From NCBI GenBank assembly GCA_902802755.1, contig CADCNH010000001.1, positions 62,001 to 126,000 on the forward strand: a stretch of 64,000 bases of DNA, in the 5' to 3' direction. Positions 33,590 through 41,450 of this stretch are shown in pieces (the first letter of the stretch is position 1; the number at the start of each line of letters is the position of its first letter). The position numbers and the translations under genes are program-made. The stretch is from an uncultured Bacteroidota bacterium. Its GTDB lineage: Bacteria; Bacteroidota; Bacteroidia; Bacteroidales; WCHB1-69. The notes under the pieces were generated by a model. It had not been told where the DNA came from, made no database searches, and worked only from the letters and a program-made list of their open reading frames with translations.

Positions 33590-36223
33590 ATGAAACTGAA
33601 AAGTTGGCTTGTTTTTCTTGCCGTGCTTTTTGTATCTCTTTGTGGATTAAAAAGTTATGCTCAAATCGTAGTGTCCTCACAGGATGGGGTACCTCCGATT
33701 GACATTGACTATTTGACGCCCAAAAAGTATGAAATTGGCGGTATTACTTCTTCAGGCAACGCCAATTTTGACCAGCGAATGCTCAATTTCGGAGTGGGCA
33801 GTATCATCGAAATTCCGGGTGACGACATTTCCAAATCCATCAAGCGTTTATGGAATTCTGGTTATTATGAGAAAATCGATATCACCATCACCAATGTAAT
33901 CGATAATAAGGTTTTCCTCAATGTCTATCTCGAAGAACGTGCCCGTCTGGTGGCTTTCGGTTTCAAAGGTACTACCAAAAACGAAGAAAACGAAATCCGA
34001 GAGAAAATCAAGCTGACACAGGGCAATATTGTCAACGACAATATGAAGCAAACCTGTATGAATATCATCAAAAATTATTACGTTGAGAAAGGTTTCTATA
34101 ATTGCACGGTGACCGTGGAGGAAACACAAGATACCAAGGTTTCCAAAGGTGTGCGTCTGCTTTTCAATATCAAGAAAAACAAGAAAGTTAAAATTGCGAG
34201 AATCAATATCATTGGCAACAAAGAGGTTTCAAAAGCTAAACTGTTGAAGCCCATGAAGGAAACCAAGGAAAAATTCAAATTCCAGCCTTTTGTCAAAATG
34301 GATACCGCTATTGCATATTGTTTCAAAAACAAAGGTTACTATCAGTCAAAGGATATTCTGGATCATTTGGATGATTATTTCTCAGACCGTGTAAAACTCC
34401 GTATTTTCAAAGCTTCGAAATTCATTGAGGAAAACTACGAGAAAAACAAGGTGGCGATGATCAACAAGTACAATGAGTTGGGTTATCGTGACGCCTATAT
34501 CACCAAAGACTCGGTTTATATCAAGGGAAATAATGTCTATATTGACATTTACGTGAATGAAGGGCATAAATACTATTTCCGTAATATCTCTTTTGTCGGC
34601 AATACCAAGTATTCTTCCGCAACATTAAGCAAAGTGTTGAATATCAGCAAGGGAGATGTGTATAACCAAACTCAGCTGATGAACAACTTGAACAATCCCA
34701 TGCAGAATGATTTGGGTAATGATGTCAGCTCGTTGTATATGAACGATGGTTATCTTTTCTTCTCTGCCAATCCCGTTGAGGTACTGGTAGAAAATGATTC
34801 TATCGATATCGAAATCCGTATCCGTGAAGGCAAGCAAGCCCGCTATAACAAAGTTTATGTCACCGGTAACACGAAGACGAATGACAATGTAATTATGCGT
34901 GAAATCACTACGATTCCAGGTCAGTTGTTCAACCGTGCGGATATTATCAGAACCCAGCAGGTGCTGCTTTCTTTGGGCTATTTCAACCAGGAGAGCATGA
35001 ATGTTATTCCTAAACCAAACGAGGCAGATGGTACGGTGGATATAGAGTATGTGGTGGAAGAAGCCTCTTCCGACCAGCTGTCATTGTCGGCGGGTTATGG
35101 TGCAGGAACCTTTGTCATCAGTGCCGGTATTGCTTTCAATAATTTCTCTTTCAAGAAGTTTTTCAAGAAAGAAGCTTGGACTCCTATCCCCGGTGGTGAC
35201 GGTCAACGTCTGGCTTTCAATGTGTCCACCAATGCCAAGTATTATCAGAATTACAGTGTTTCGTTTACGGAGCCTTGGTTGGGCGGCAAGAAACCCATTT
35301 CTTTGACCGCTGGTGTTTATTATCAGGTACAAACCGATGGAACCAAGCGTAATACGGCTAACCATGTGGAAATCAGAACAGTTGGAGCTTCTCTCTCCAT
35401 TGCTAGAAAGGTAAAATGGCCGGATGATTATTTCCAGATTTCTCACACCCTGTCTTATCAACGTTATCAGGTGCAGAATTATAGCTATTTCATTTTCAAC
35501 ACGGGTTATGCCAATAGCTTCAGCTATATTTTCACGATTGCGAGAAATTCTGTCAGTGCCCCGATTTATCCGCGTGAGGGCTCGGAAATCATGTTCTCTG
35601 TGCAGCTTACTCCACCTTATTCCTTGTTCAAGAAAAATGTGGATTATTCCAGCTTGACCAATCAGGAGAAATACAAGTGGCTCGAATTCCACAAGTGGAA
35701 GCTGAATGTGTCATGGTACACCCGTATTGTGGAAAATCTGGTGTTCTTTGTCCGTATGAAGATGGGCTTTATGGGTTGCTATAACAAGTCTATCGGTCCG
35801 TCTCCGTTCGAGCGCTTCTATTTGGGCGGCGATGGTTTGTCCACCTACACCATGATGGATGCCCGTGAAGTGATTGGTATGCGTGGTTACGATGATTATG
35901 CACTTTCACCGTATGTTGACGGCAACGAAATTGGTGGTACTTTGTACAATAAGTTCACCGCGGAACTTCGCTATCCTATCACGCTGAATCCGAGTGCTAC
36001 CATCTATTTGCTTGCTTTTGTGGAAGCCGGTAAGTCGTGGCTCGACAAACGTGAGTACAGTCCGTTCAACATGTACAAATCCGCTGGTCTCGGTGTGAGA
36101 ATCTACCTGCCGATGTTTGGTCTGCTTGGCTTCGACTGGGGTTATGGCTTCGATGAGGTTCCCGGTCTGCCCAATGCCAACAAGGGAAGATTCCATATAT
36201 CAATAAACCAATCTATCGATTAG
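33590..36223 (+). CDS. bamA: Outer membrane protein assembly factor BamA
   Basis: 877 residues. Signal peptide 1-25 (LKSYAQ). Five POTRA domains span about 45-445 (YEIGGITSSGNANFDQRML..., KVKIARINIIGNKEVSKAKL..., KYYFRNISFVGNTKYSSATL..., ARYNKVYVTGNTKTNDNVIMREI, each in part). A 16-strand Omp85 barrel follows. The lid-loop motif appears as VIGMRGYDDY (VRGF-like) and the last strand ends FHISINQSID. BamA folds barrels into the outer membrane; several candidate clients lie in this window. The three skp-like genes downstream supply its periplasmic chaperones. Confidence 0.95.
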   Translation: MKLKSWLVFLAVLFVSLCGLKSYAQIVVSSQDGVPPIDIDYLTPKKYEIGGITSSGNANFDQRMLNFGVGSIIEIPGDDISKSIKRLWNSGYYEKIDITITNVIDNKVFLNVYLEERARLVAFGFKGTTKNEENEIREKIKLTQGNIVNDNMKQTCMNIIKNYYVEKGFYNCTVTVEETQDTKVSKGVRLLFNIKKNKKVKIARINIIGNKEVSKAKLLKPMKETKEKFKFQPFVKMDTAIAYCFKNKGYYQSKDILDHLDDYFSDRVKLRIFKASKFIEENYEKNKVAMINKYNELGYRDAYITKDSVYIKGNNVYIDIYVNEGHKYYFRNISFVGNTKYSSATLSKVLNISKGDVYNQTQLMNNLNNPMQNDLGNDVSSLYMNDGYLFFSANPVEVLVENDSIDIEIRIREGKQARYNKVYVTGNTKTNDNVIMREITTIPGQLFNRADIIRTQQVLLSLGYFNQESMNVIPKPNEADGTVDIEYVVEEASSDQLSLSAGYGAGTFVISAGIAFNNFSFKKFFKKEAWTPIPGGDGQRLAFNVSTNAKYYQNYSVSFTEPWLGGKKPISLTAGVYYQVQTDGTKRNTANHVEIRTVGASLSIARKVKWPDDYFQISHTLSYQRYQVQNYSYFIFNTGYANSFSYIFTIARNSVSAPIYPREGSEIMFSVQLTPPYSLFKKNVDYSSLTNQEKYKWLEFHKWKLNVSWYTRIVENLVFFVRMKMGFMGCYNKSIGPSPFERFYLGGDGLSTYTMMDAREVIGMRGYDDYALSPYVDGNEIGGTLYNKFTAELRYPITLNPSATIYLLAFVEAGKSWLDKREYSPFNMYKSAGLGVRIYLPMFGLLGFDWGYGFDEVPGLPNANKGRFHISINQSID

Positions 36224-36280
36224 TAGTCTAAAACAATATAATTCATCCAAAACCGTTAATAACCAAAAACAAGCAATATC

Positions 36281-36817
36281 ATGAAAAAGATTTTTTTAAC
36301 CGCCGTCTTAGTTACTTTGATTGCGCTCCCTCTTTTCAGTCAAAAGTACGCTTACATTGATTCAGAATACATTTTGTCCAACATGCCGGAATATGTAGAG
36401 GCACAAGCTGAATTGGACCGTTTGGCCGTGCAATGGCAGAATGAAATTGAAGCCCAGTTCAAGAGTATTGATTCCATGTACAAAAAATATCAGGTAGAAG
36501 CTATTACCCTGCCAGAAAAAATGAAGAAAAACCGCGAGGATGCCATTATCGCAGCAGAGCAAGCCGCAAAGAATCTGCAGAAAAAACGTTTCGGCACCGA
36601 TGGCGACTTGTTCAAGAAAAGAGAAGAATTGGTAAGACCTATCCAGGACCGTGTATTTACCGCAATTCAGGAATATGCCAAAGACCGTGGTTTTGCATTT
36701 GTGTTCGATGTAGCTGGCGATATGACCATCGTCTATGCTGATCCAAAATGGGATATTAACGATCAGATTATGCAGAAACTCGGTATTTCTGCCAATCGTG
36801 ACAACGACGAAGAATAA
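36281..36817 (+). CDS. OmpH/Skp-family periplasmic chaperone, paralogue 1
   Basis: 178 residues. Signal peptide 1-21 (LPLFSQ). The Skp core starts KYAYIDSEYILSNMPEYVEAQAELDRLAVQW (in part), followed by a long coiled-coil tentacle (about 50-115, rich in Lys/Glu/Gln) and the closing strand GFAFVFDVAGDMTIVYADPKWDINDQIMQKLG. Skp trimers hold unfolded barrel proteins on their way to BamA. Its YAYIDSEYIL opening sets it apart from the other two paralogues, and it keeps a short acidic tail DNDEE. Confidence 0.9.
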   Translation: MKKIFLTAVLVTLIALPLFSQKYAYIDSEYILSNMPEYVEAQAELDRLAVQWQNEIEAQFKSIDSMYKKYQVEAITLPEKMKKNREDAIIAAEQAAKNLQKKRFGTDGDLFKKREELVRPIQDRVFTAIQEYAKDRGFAFVFDVAGDMTIVYADPKWDINDQIMQKLGISANRDNDEE

Positions 36818-36847
36818 TAGTATTAATCTTAAAGTATAGATAGAAGA

Positions 36848-37357
36848 ATGAAAAAGATTTTATTGTCACTGGCCGTTATCATGGCGGTATCAGTGTGCAC
36901 ACTTCAAGCTCAATCACAAGGAAAGTACGGACATGTCAATTCCGGTGAAATCCTGCAGGCTATGCCGGGAATTGATTCTCTTCAAATCAAACTGAATGCT
37001 TTCAAGGCAGAATTGGAAGAGTTGTATGCAGGAATGGTGGAAGAGTTTCAAACCAAAAAAGACAAATTTGATAGAGAAGCCGGTACCATGAGTTCTTCTG
37101 TAAGACAAATCAGAGAGAAAGAATTAGTGGATTTGCAAACCCGTATCCAAGAGTTCCAGTATGGTGTCCAAGACGACCTCGAAGAAAAACAATATGAATT
37201 GGCTAAACCTTTCCAGGACAAGATCCAAGATGCCATTAATCAAGTGGCCAAAGAAAATGGATTTGCCTATATCTTTGATACTCAAATACTTTTATTCTAT
37301 GATAATGGTGTTGATGTAACTCCTATGGTTAAAGCTAAATTGGGAATCAAAAAATAA
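36848..37357 (+). CDS. OmpH/Skp-family periplasmic chaperone, paralogue 2
   Basis: 169 residues. Signal peptide 1-23 (TLQAQ). Skp pattern: KYGHVNSGEILQAMPGIDSLQIKLNAFKAEL (in part), a coiled-coil middle with QTKKDKFDREAGTMSS, and the C-terminal NGFAYIFDTQILLFYDNGVDVTPMVKAKLGI. It is closer to paralogue 3 (GHxxxGEIxxxMPGID) than to paralogue 1, which points to a recent duplication. It lies 30 bases after paralogue 1. Confidence 0.9.
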   Translation: MKKILLSLAVIMAVSVCTLQAQSQGKYGHVNSGEILQAMPGIDSLQIKLNAFKAELEELYAGMVEEFQTKKDKFDREAGTMSSSVRQIREKELVDLQTRIQEFQYGVQDDLEEKQYELAKPFQDKIQDAINQVAKENGFAYIFDTQILLFYDNGVDVTPMVKAKLGIKK

Positions 37358-37366
37358 TAAGAAAGC

Positions 37367-37876
37367 ATGAAGAGATTATTCATCATCATAGTTCTTGCCG
37401 CTTTGCTTTGTCCTTTTGCCGCTTCCGCACAGCAAAAGGTGAAATTTGGCCATATCGATTACGGTGAAATCATCAAGATTATGCCAGGAATTGACACCGT
37501 GCAGAAAGTGATTGCCGACATGCAAGCCGAATTGCAGGCTACAGGCGAAGAAATGGCCAAAGAATTCCAGAAAAAACAGGAAGAATACCAACAGTTGGCC
37601 AATAAGGGAACTTCTGCAGCAGTGCTGAAAATCAAAGAAGACGAATTGACCAATATGTACAAAAGAATTCAGGATTTTTCCCAGTCAGCCGAGCAGGATT
37701 TGCAAGCTAAACAGTTGGAATTGTTGAAACCTTTCCAGGAGAAGATTCTGGATGCTATCAAAGCCGTGGGCAAAGAGCATAACTTCACCTATATCTTCGA
37801 TACGTCAACCTTGACTTATTATGAGCAGGGTGAGGATGTGTCTGCCAAGGTAAAGCAGAAATTAGGTATCAAATAA
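37367..37876 (+). CDS. OmpH/Skp-family periplasmic chaperone, paralogue 3
   Basis: 169 residues. Signal peptide 1-21 (ASAQQ). Core KFGHIDYGEIIKIMPGIDTVQKVIADMQAEL (in part), tentacle about 45-110, end strand NFTYIFDTSTLTYYEQGEDVSAKVKQKLGIK. Same length as paralogue 2 and 9 bases after it. Ends at a convergent junction with the UPF0597 gene, with a weak 4-bp stem and a short T run (37876-37893) as the only terminator-like signal. Confidence 0.9.
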   Translation: MKRLFIIIVLAALLCPFAASAQQKVKFGHIDYGEIIKIMPGIDTVQKVIADMQAELQATGEEMAKEFQKKQEEYQQLANKGTSAAVLKIKEDELTNMYKRIQDFSQSAEQDLQAKQLELLKPFQEKILDAIKAVGKEHNFTYIFDTSTLTYYEQGEDVSAKVKQKLGIK

Positions 37877-37899
37877 GCCGTCTAAGGCTATTTTCCATA

Positions 37900-39183
37900 T
37901 TATTTGTGCGTCATCATGTCCAACACCAATTCATCGGTGTGGGACATGCTTTTTGTGCCTATAGCGTTCATGTTGAGAATGCACTGGTCCACATCGTCGG
38001 CGATAATGCCTTCTACAGAAGTGACAGTTTTGTTTTCTATGGCCAGCATGGAAGAGAGAATGGCAGTGGAGGCACCAGTAGCCACCTTCAGCGAACAGCT
38101 GGGTTTAGCACCATCGCATATCATACCTGTGATGTTGCCTATCATGTTCTTGACGGCGAATGCAATTTGCTCGTAAGTGCCGTCCATGAGGTAGGTCAAG
38201 CCGCAAGCCGAGCCTGTGGCGGCCACCACACATCCGCATAATGGCGACAGACGTCCGAAACTTTGCTTGATGTATATGACTGTCAGATGACTTAAAATCA
38301 GTGCTCTGACCAAATCTTCTTTGGTCTTTCTTCTTTCTTTGGCATAAATCACTACCGGCATGGTGGCAGCGATGCCTTGGTTGCCACTGCCTGAATTGCT
38401 CATCACAGGCACCATTTCCCCTGCCATACGGGCGTCGCAGGCGGCAGAGGTGGCCGACAAAATCTTCGCATAGAGACTATGTTTGCCGAAGAATTTCTTT
38501 TTAGGCTGGTGCAAAATGGTGTTTCCTAATGAATGTCCGGAATTCTTTTTTAAGCCAAGCTCCGCGGCCTTACTGTTCAGCTCCACCGCTTTTAAGATGA
38601 AAGACAGCTCCATAATAGGCGTGGTGGTGGCGAAATCATAGACTTTACGCAAGTTCAATTTGACTTGGTTATCGTTTTTTGTGGACGTTGTTTTTGTTTT
38701 TTGGTCTAGTAAAACATCTCCGTTTTTGGAAATCCACGCAAAATGAGTGTGCTCATGAGCGATGATCACTTTCGCGTTGTCGTCACCATTGTGTACGCGC
38801 ACCTCAATGTACAGTTTTTCTTCGGTGTCTTTCTTTTGCTCAATCTGGATACGCTGTTCTTTGATATATTGCTTGGCTTGTTCAACAGCCTCTGGTGTGG
38901 TGTCTTTTAATACATTAAGTTCATATTCTGATTTGCCAATCAGGGCACCCAAGGCAATGGCAATGGGTAAACCGAACATGCCAGTTCCGGGAATTCCCAC
39001 GCCCATGGCGTTTTTCAAAATATTGGAACTTAAAAACAACTGGATTTGTTTGGGAACAGCTCCCAATGTTTCCTTGGCTTTGGCTACAGCTAGCGCAACA
39101 GCTACAGGTTCTGTACAGCCCGTGGCAGGCACTACTTCCTGCTGGATTAAAGCTATAATCTGGTCTTTTTCTTGCTTCGTCAT
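37900..39183 (-). CDS. UPF0597/L-cysteine desulfidase-like 4Fe-4S lyase
   Basis: 427 residues from ATG 39183; a longer frame to 39225 crosses the -7 box and is rejected. The N-terminal VVPATGCTEPVAVALAVAKA, GNQGIAATMPVVIYA and the cysteines of LSPLCGCVVAATGSACGLTYLM and CDGAKPSCSLKVATGA (each in part) match the serine dehydratase-alpha-like family that includes archaeal L-cysteine desulfidase and E. coli YhaM. Such enzymes release sulfide or ammonia from cysteine with an oxygen-sensitive iron-sulfur cluster. It faces the MalY/PatB-type lyase across a shared 215-base gap. Confidence 0.85.
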   Translation of the reverse strand: MTKQEKDQIIALIQQEVVPATGCTEPVAVALAVAKAKETLGAVPKQIQLFLSSNILKNAMGVGIPGTGMFGLPIAIALGALIGKSEYELNVLKDTTPEAVEQAKQYIKEQRIQIEQKKDTEEKLYIEVRVHNGDDNAKVIIAHEHTHFAWISKNGDVLLDQKTKTTSTKNDNQVKLNLRKVYDFATTTPIMELSFILKAVELNSKAAELGLKKNSGHSLGNTILHQPKKKFFGKHSLYAKILSATSAACDARMAGEMVPVMSNSGSGNQGIAATMPVVIYAKERRKTKEDLVRALILSHLTVIYIKQSFGRLSPLCGCVVAATGSACGLTYLMDGTYEQIAFAVKNMIGNITGMICDGAKPSCSLKVATGASTAILSSMLAIENKTVTSVEGIIADDVDQCILNMNAIGTKSMSHTDELVLDMMTHK

Positions 39184-39201
39184 ATCAAAAAAAATGGTTT
39201 G

Positions 39202-39209
39202 CAAAAATA
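39202..39209 (-). promoter_or_regulatory. -7 box for the UPF0597 gene
   Basis: TATTTTTG on the minus strand, 18 bases before ATG 39183. Confidence 0.6.
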
Positions 39210-39218
39210 CGAAAAAAA

Positions 39219-39362
39219 TGTGCAAATGTGCTAATGAGACAATGAGCTAATTATTTATGAGGAATTAAGGAAATATGGAGTTAATTAATTTGCTCATTTG
39301 CTAATTAACAAATTTGCTAATTAATCATTGGCACATTAGCACATTGGTCATTGGCACATTAA
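39219..39362. repeat. Dispersed repeat, copy 3
   Basis: Built from TTTGCTAATTAA and GGCACATTAGCACATTG units; 39326-39346 is identical to 12749-12769, and CATTGGCACATT is repeated again at its end. It fills the space between the two divergent promoters of the desulfidase-like and MalY genes. Confidence 0.65.
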
Positions 39363-39371
39363 AAAAATCTT

Positions 39372-39379
39372 TACCTTTG
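39372..39379 (+). promoter_or_regulatory. -7 box for the MalY/PatB gene
   Basis: TACCTTTG, 19 bases before the ATG at 39399. Confidence 0.65.
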
Positions 39380-39398
39380 CATTTCAAAAACACCAGCT

Positions 39399-40574
39399 AT
39401 GAAAAAGTACGATTTTGATGAGATAATTGACAGGAAACAAACCAATTGCGTAAAATACGACGGTTATCAGGACATTTATGGGGCTGATAATCTGATACCT
39501 CTGTGGGTAGCGGATATGGATTTCCGTACCCCGGATTTCGTTTTTGAAGCCATAAAAAAGCGGATGAAACATCCTGTGTTGGGCTATTTTATTCATTCCG
39601 AAGGTTTCTATCAATCGATAATTAACTGGATGCAGCGACGCCACCAGTGGACCATCGAAAAAGATTGGATTTATTTTGCTCCGGGTATCGTGCCGGGCTT
39701 GTCTTTTCTGGTACAGGCTTTCACCGCTCCGGGCGATATGGTGCTGGTGCAGACCCCTGTCTATCATCCTTTCTACTATGTTGTTGAAAACCAAAACCGT
39801 CAAATCATTCGGAATCCGCTGAAATTAGTGGAAGACCACTATGAAATGGACTACAGTCATTTGGAAGATTGCCTCCGTCAAGGAGTAAAAATGATGATTT
39901 TGTGCAATCCTCACAACCCACTGGGGCGGTGTTGGACAAGTGAAGAACTGCAAAAAGTAGGGGATTTGTGCTTGAAATACCATTGCCTACTGGTTTCGGA
40001 TGAAATTCATTCAGATTTGATTATGCCGGGTTATAAACATACGCCTATGGCTAAAATTTCTGAGGAAATAGCCCAGAATACCATCACTTGCATGGCACCG
40101 AGCAAAACCTTCAATTTGGCGGGATTATCGACATCAGAGATTATCATTTCCAATGCGGAATTGCGTAAGCAATTTGAGAAACTGATGTATGATGGAATCC
40201 ATTTGTTTGTGGGTAATATCTTTGGCGAAATTGCCCTTGAAGCATGCTATACGCAGGGAGATGAATGGCTTTCGCAATTGCTGCAATATTTGAAAGGGAA
40301 TGTGGATTATATTCAGCAGTATATAAAAGAAAACATTCCGGAAATCAAAACATTCCGTCATGAGGCCACCTATTTGCCTTGGTTGGATTTCAGTGGTTTT
40401 GGGATGACACACAAGGAACTTTCCCGTTTACTGGTGGAAAAAGCACACCTTGCCCTCAATGATGGGGCTATTTTTGGGAAAGAGGGAGAACAGCATTTCA
40501 GAGTCAATGTGGCTTGTCCGCGGGCAACGCTTGAAAAAGCCATGGAACAGCTGCGGCTTACTTTCCGTTCATAA
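39399..40574 (+). CDS. MalY/PatB-type PLP-dependent C-S lyase or aminotransferase
   Basis: 391 residues, fold type I, class I/II. Seen: LIPLWVADMDFRTP (the typical opening of MalY/PatB), YHPFYYVVENQNRQ, LCNPHNPLGRCW, DEIHSDLIMPGYKH (Asp201 for PLP N1) and the PLP lysine in APSKTFNLAGL (Lys236). The closest named relatives cleave cystathionine or cysteine-S-conjugates to pyruvate, ammonia and a thiol. With the neighbouring desulfidase-like gene a sulfur amino acid role is likely. Its 3' end overlaps the convergent HAD gene by 17 bases. Confidence 0.88.
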   Translation: MKKYDFDEIIDRKQTNCVKYDGYQDIYGADNLIPLWVADMDFRTPDFVFEAIKKRMKHPVLGYFIHSEGFYQSIINWMQRRHQWTIEKDWIYFAPGIVPGLSFLVQAFTAPGDMVLVQTPVYHPFYYVVENQNRQIIRNPLKLVEDHYEMDYSHLEDCLRQGVKMMILCNPHNPLGRCWTSEELQKVGDLCLKYHCLLVSDEIHSDLIMPGYKHTPMAKISEEIAQNTITCMAPSKTFNLAGLSTSEIIISNAELRKQFEKLMYDGIHLFVGNIFGEIALEACYTQGDEWLSQLLQYLKGNVDYIQQYIKENIPEIKTFRHEATYLPWLDFSGFGMTHKELSRLLVEKAHLALNDGAIFGKEGEQHFRVNVACPRATLEKAMEQLRLTFRS

Positions 40575-41424
40575 TCTTGTCTTTCAGTTCGATAAGGTCT
40601 TGCTCCATGGCAATTTTATCGATCACTTTCTTAATGATAATATCCAGCTCGCTGCCTTCGGAATAGTCGGCGGGGGCGATGTAGTCGGCTCTTTTGTGCT
40701 GGATAATCTCAAGACAGATTTCCCGTGGAGAACGGCGAGTTGTGCGTTTGGCATCAGGGTTATACACGGCAATGGTGTTACCGCCCTGCAGCTTCACCAT
40801 TTTCATGGCTGGCACATCGGTTTCTCCATCGCCTAAATATATCATATTGGAGAAGGGCACAGGCTTGTCGTCTTCAGGTACAATTTTGTTAATCAATGTG
40901 TTATCATACGAATTGTTGATACCCTTGTTGATTCTGAAGAGAAATTGCGTCTTGTTGGTATAATTGACTGCCAAAGCAGGCCAACAGGCCACACCATCCT
41001 TGTCGTATTGGAAGCCAGAGGCGAAAATATTCTTGAAATGTTTGGCAATGGATGTCCCCTGTACAAATTCGCGCAGGCCAGAAGAGATAATATGGTGTTC
41101 CAAGACTAAATTTTTTGTCTTGGCATACTCATTCATGCGCTCAAAGTAAGTCTCTACCCCTTTGAAGAAGGTAATATGCTCACCATATTTGATGAAAGTC
41201 TCCTTGTGGATGGAAATATTTTTCTCTTTTGCCTTGGTCAACATCAGATACAGATAGGCCAAAACCTCATCCATATCGTTGTCCATAGCCATCTGATTAG
41301 CTTCGCCCCAAAACTCACCTTTGTCCATGTTGAGGTCGGGAATGAAGTTGTATTCCTGCATATTTCCGGCGGCCAAAGTGCCGTCAAAATCGTAGGCTAT
41401 GGCTACCGTTCTTTTACTCTTCAT
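40558..41424 (-). CDS. HAD-superfamily phosphatase
   Basis: 288 residues. Motif I IAYDFDGTLA (Asp12 nucleophile, Asp14), motif II ISSGLREFV, motif IV LGDGETDVPAM with the Mg ligands. The cap between motifs I and II is about 80 residues, helical, as in C1-cap phosphoserine-phosphatase-like enzymes. The substrate is unknown. It begins 26 bases after ileS stops (same strand), and its own end overlaps the MalY gene on the other strand by 17 bases, which leaves no room for a terminator between them. Confidence 0.85.
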   Translation of the reverse strand: MKSKRTVAIAYDFDGTLAAGNMQEYNFIPDLNMDKGEFWGEANQMAMDNDMDEVLAYLYLMLTKAKEKNISIHKETFIKYGEHITFFKGVETYFERMNEYAKTKNLVLEHHIISSGLREFVQGTSIAKHFKNIFASGFQYDKDGVACWPALAVNYTNKTQFLFRINKGINNSYDNTLINKIVPEDDKPVPFSNMIYLGDGETDVPAMKMVKLQGGNTIAVYNPDAKRTTRRSPREICLEIIQHKRADYIAPADYSEGSELDIIIKKVIDKIAMEQDLIELKDKIMNGK

Positions 41425-41450
41425 TGGGTGTGTTTTAGGGCGTTAATCAT

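Noticed and set aside
33590..36223. A different Omp85 member (TamA/BamA-like) instead of BamA
   Set aside because: Five POTRA domains, the lid-loop and the place beside uppS and skp genes fit BamA itself.
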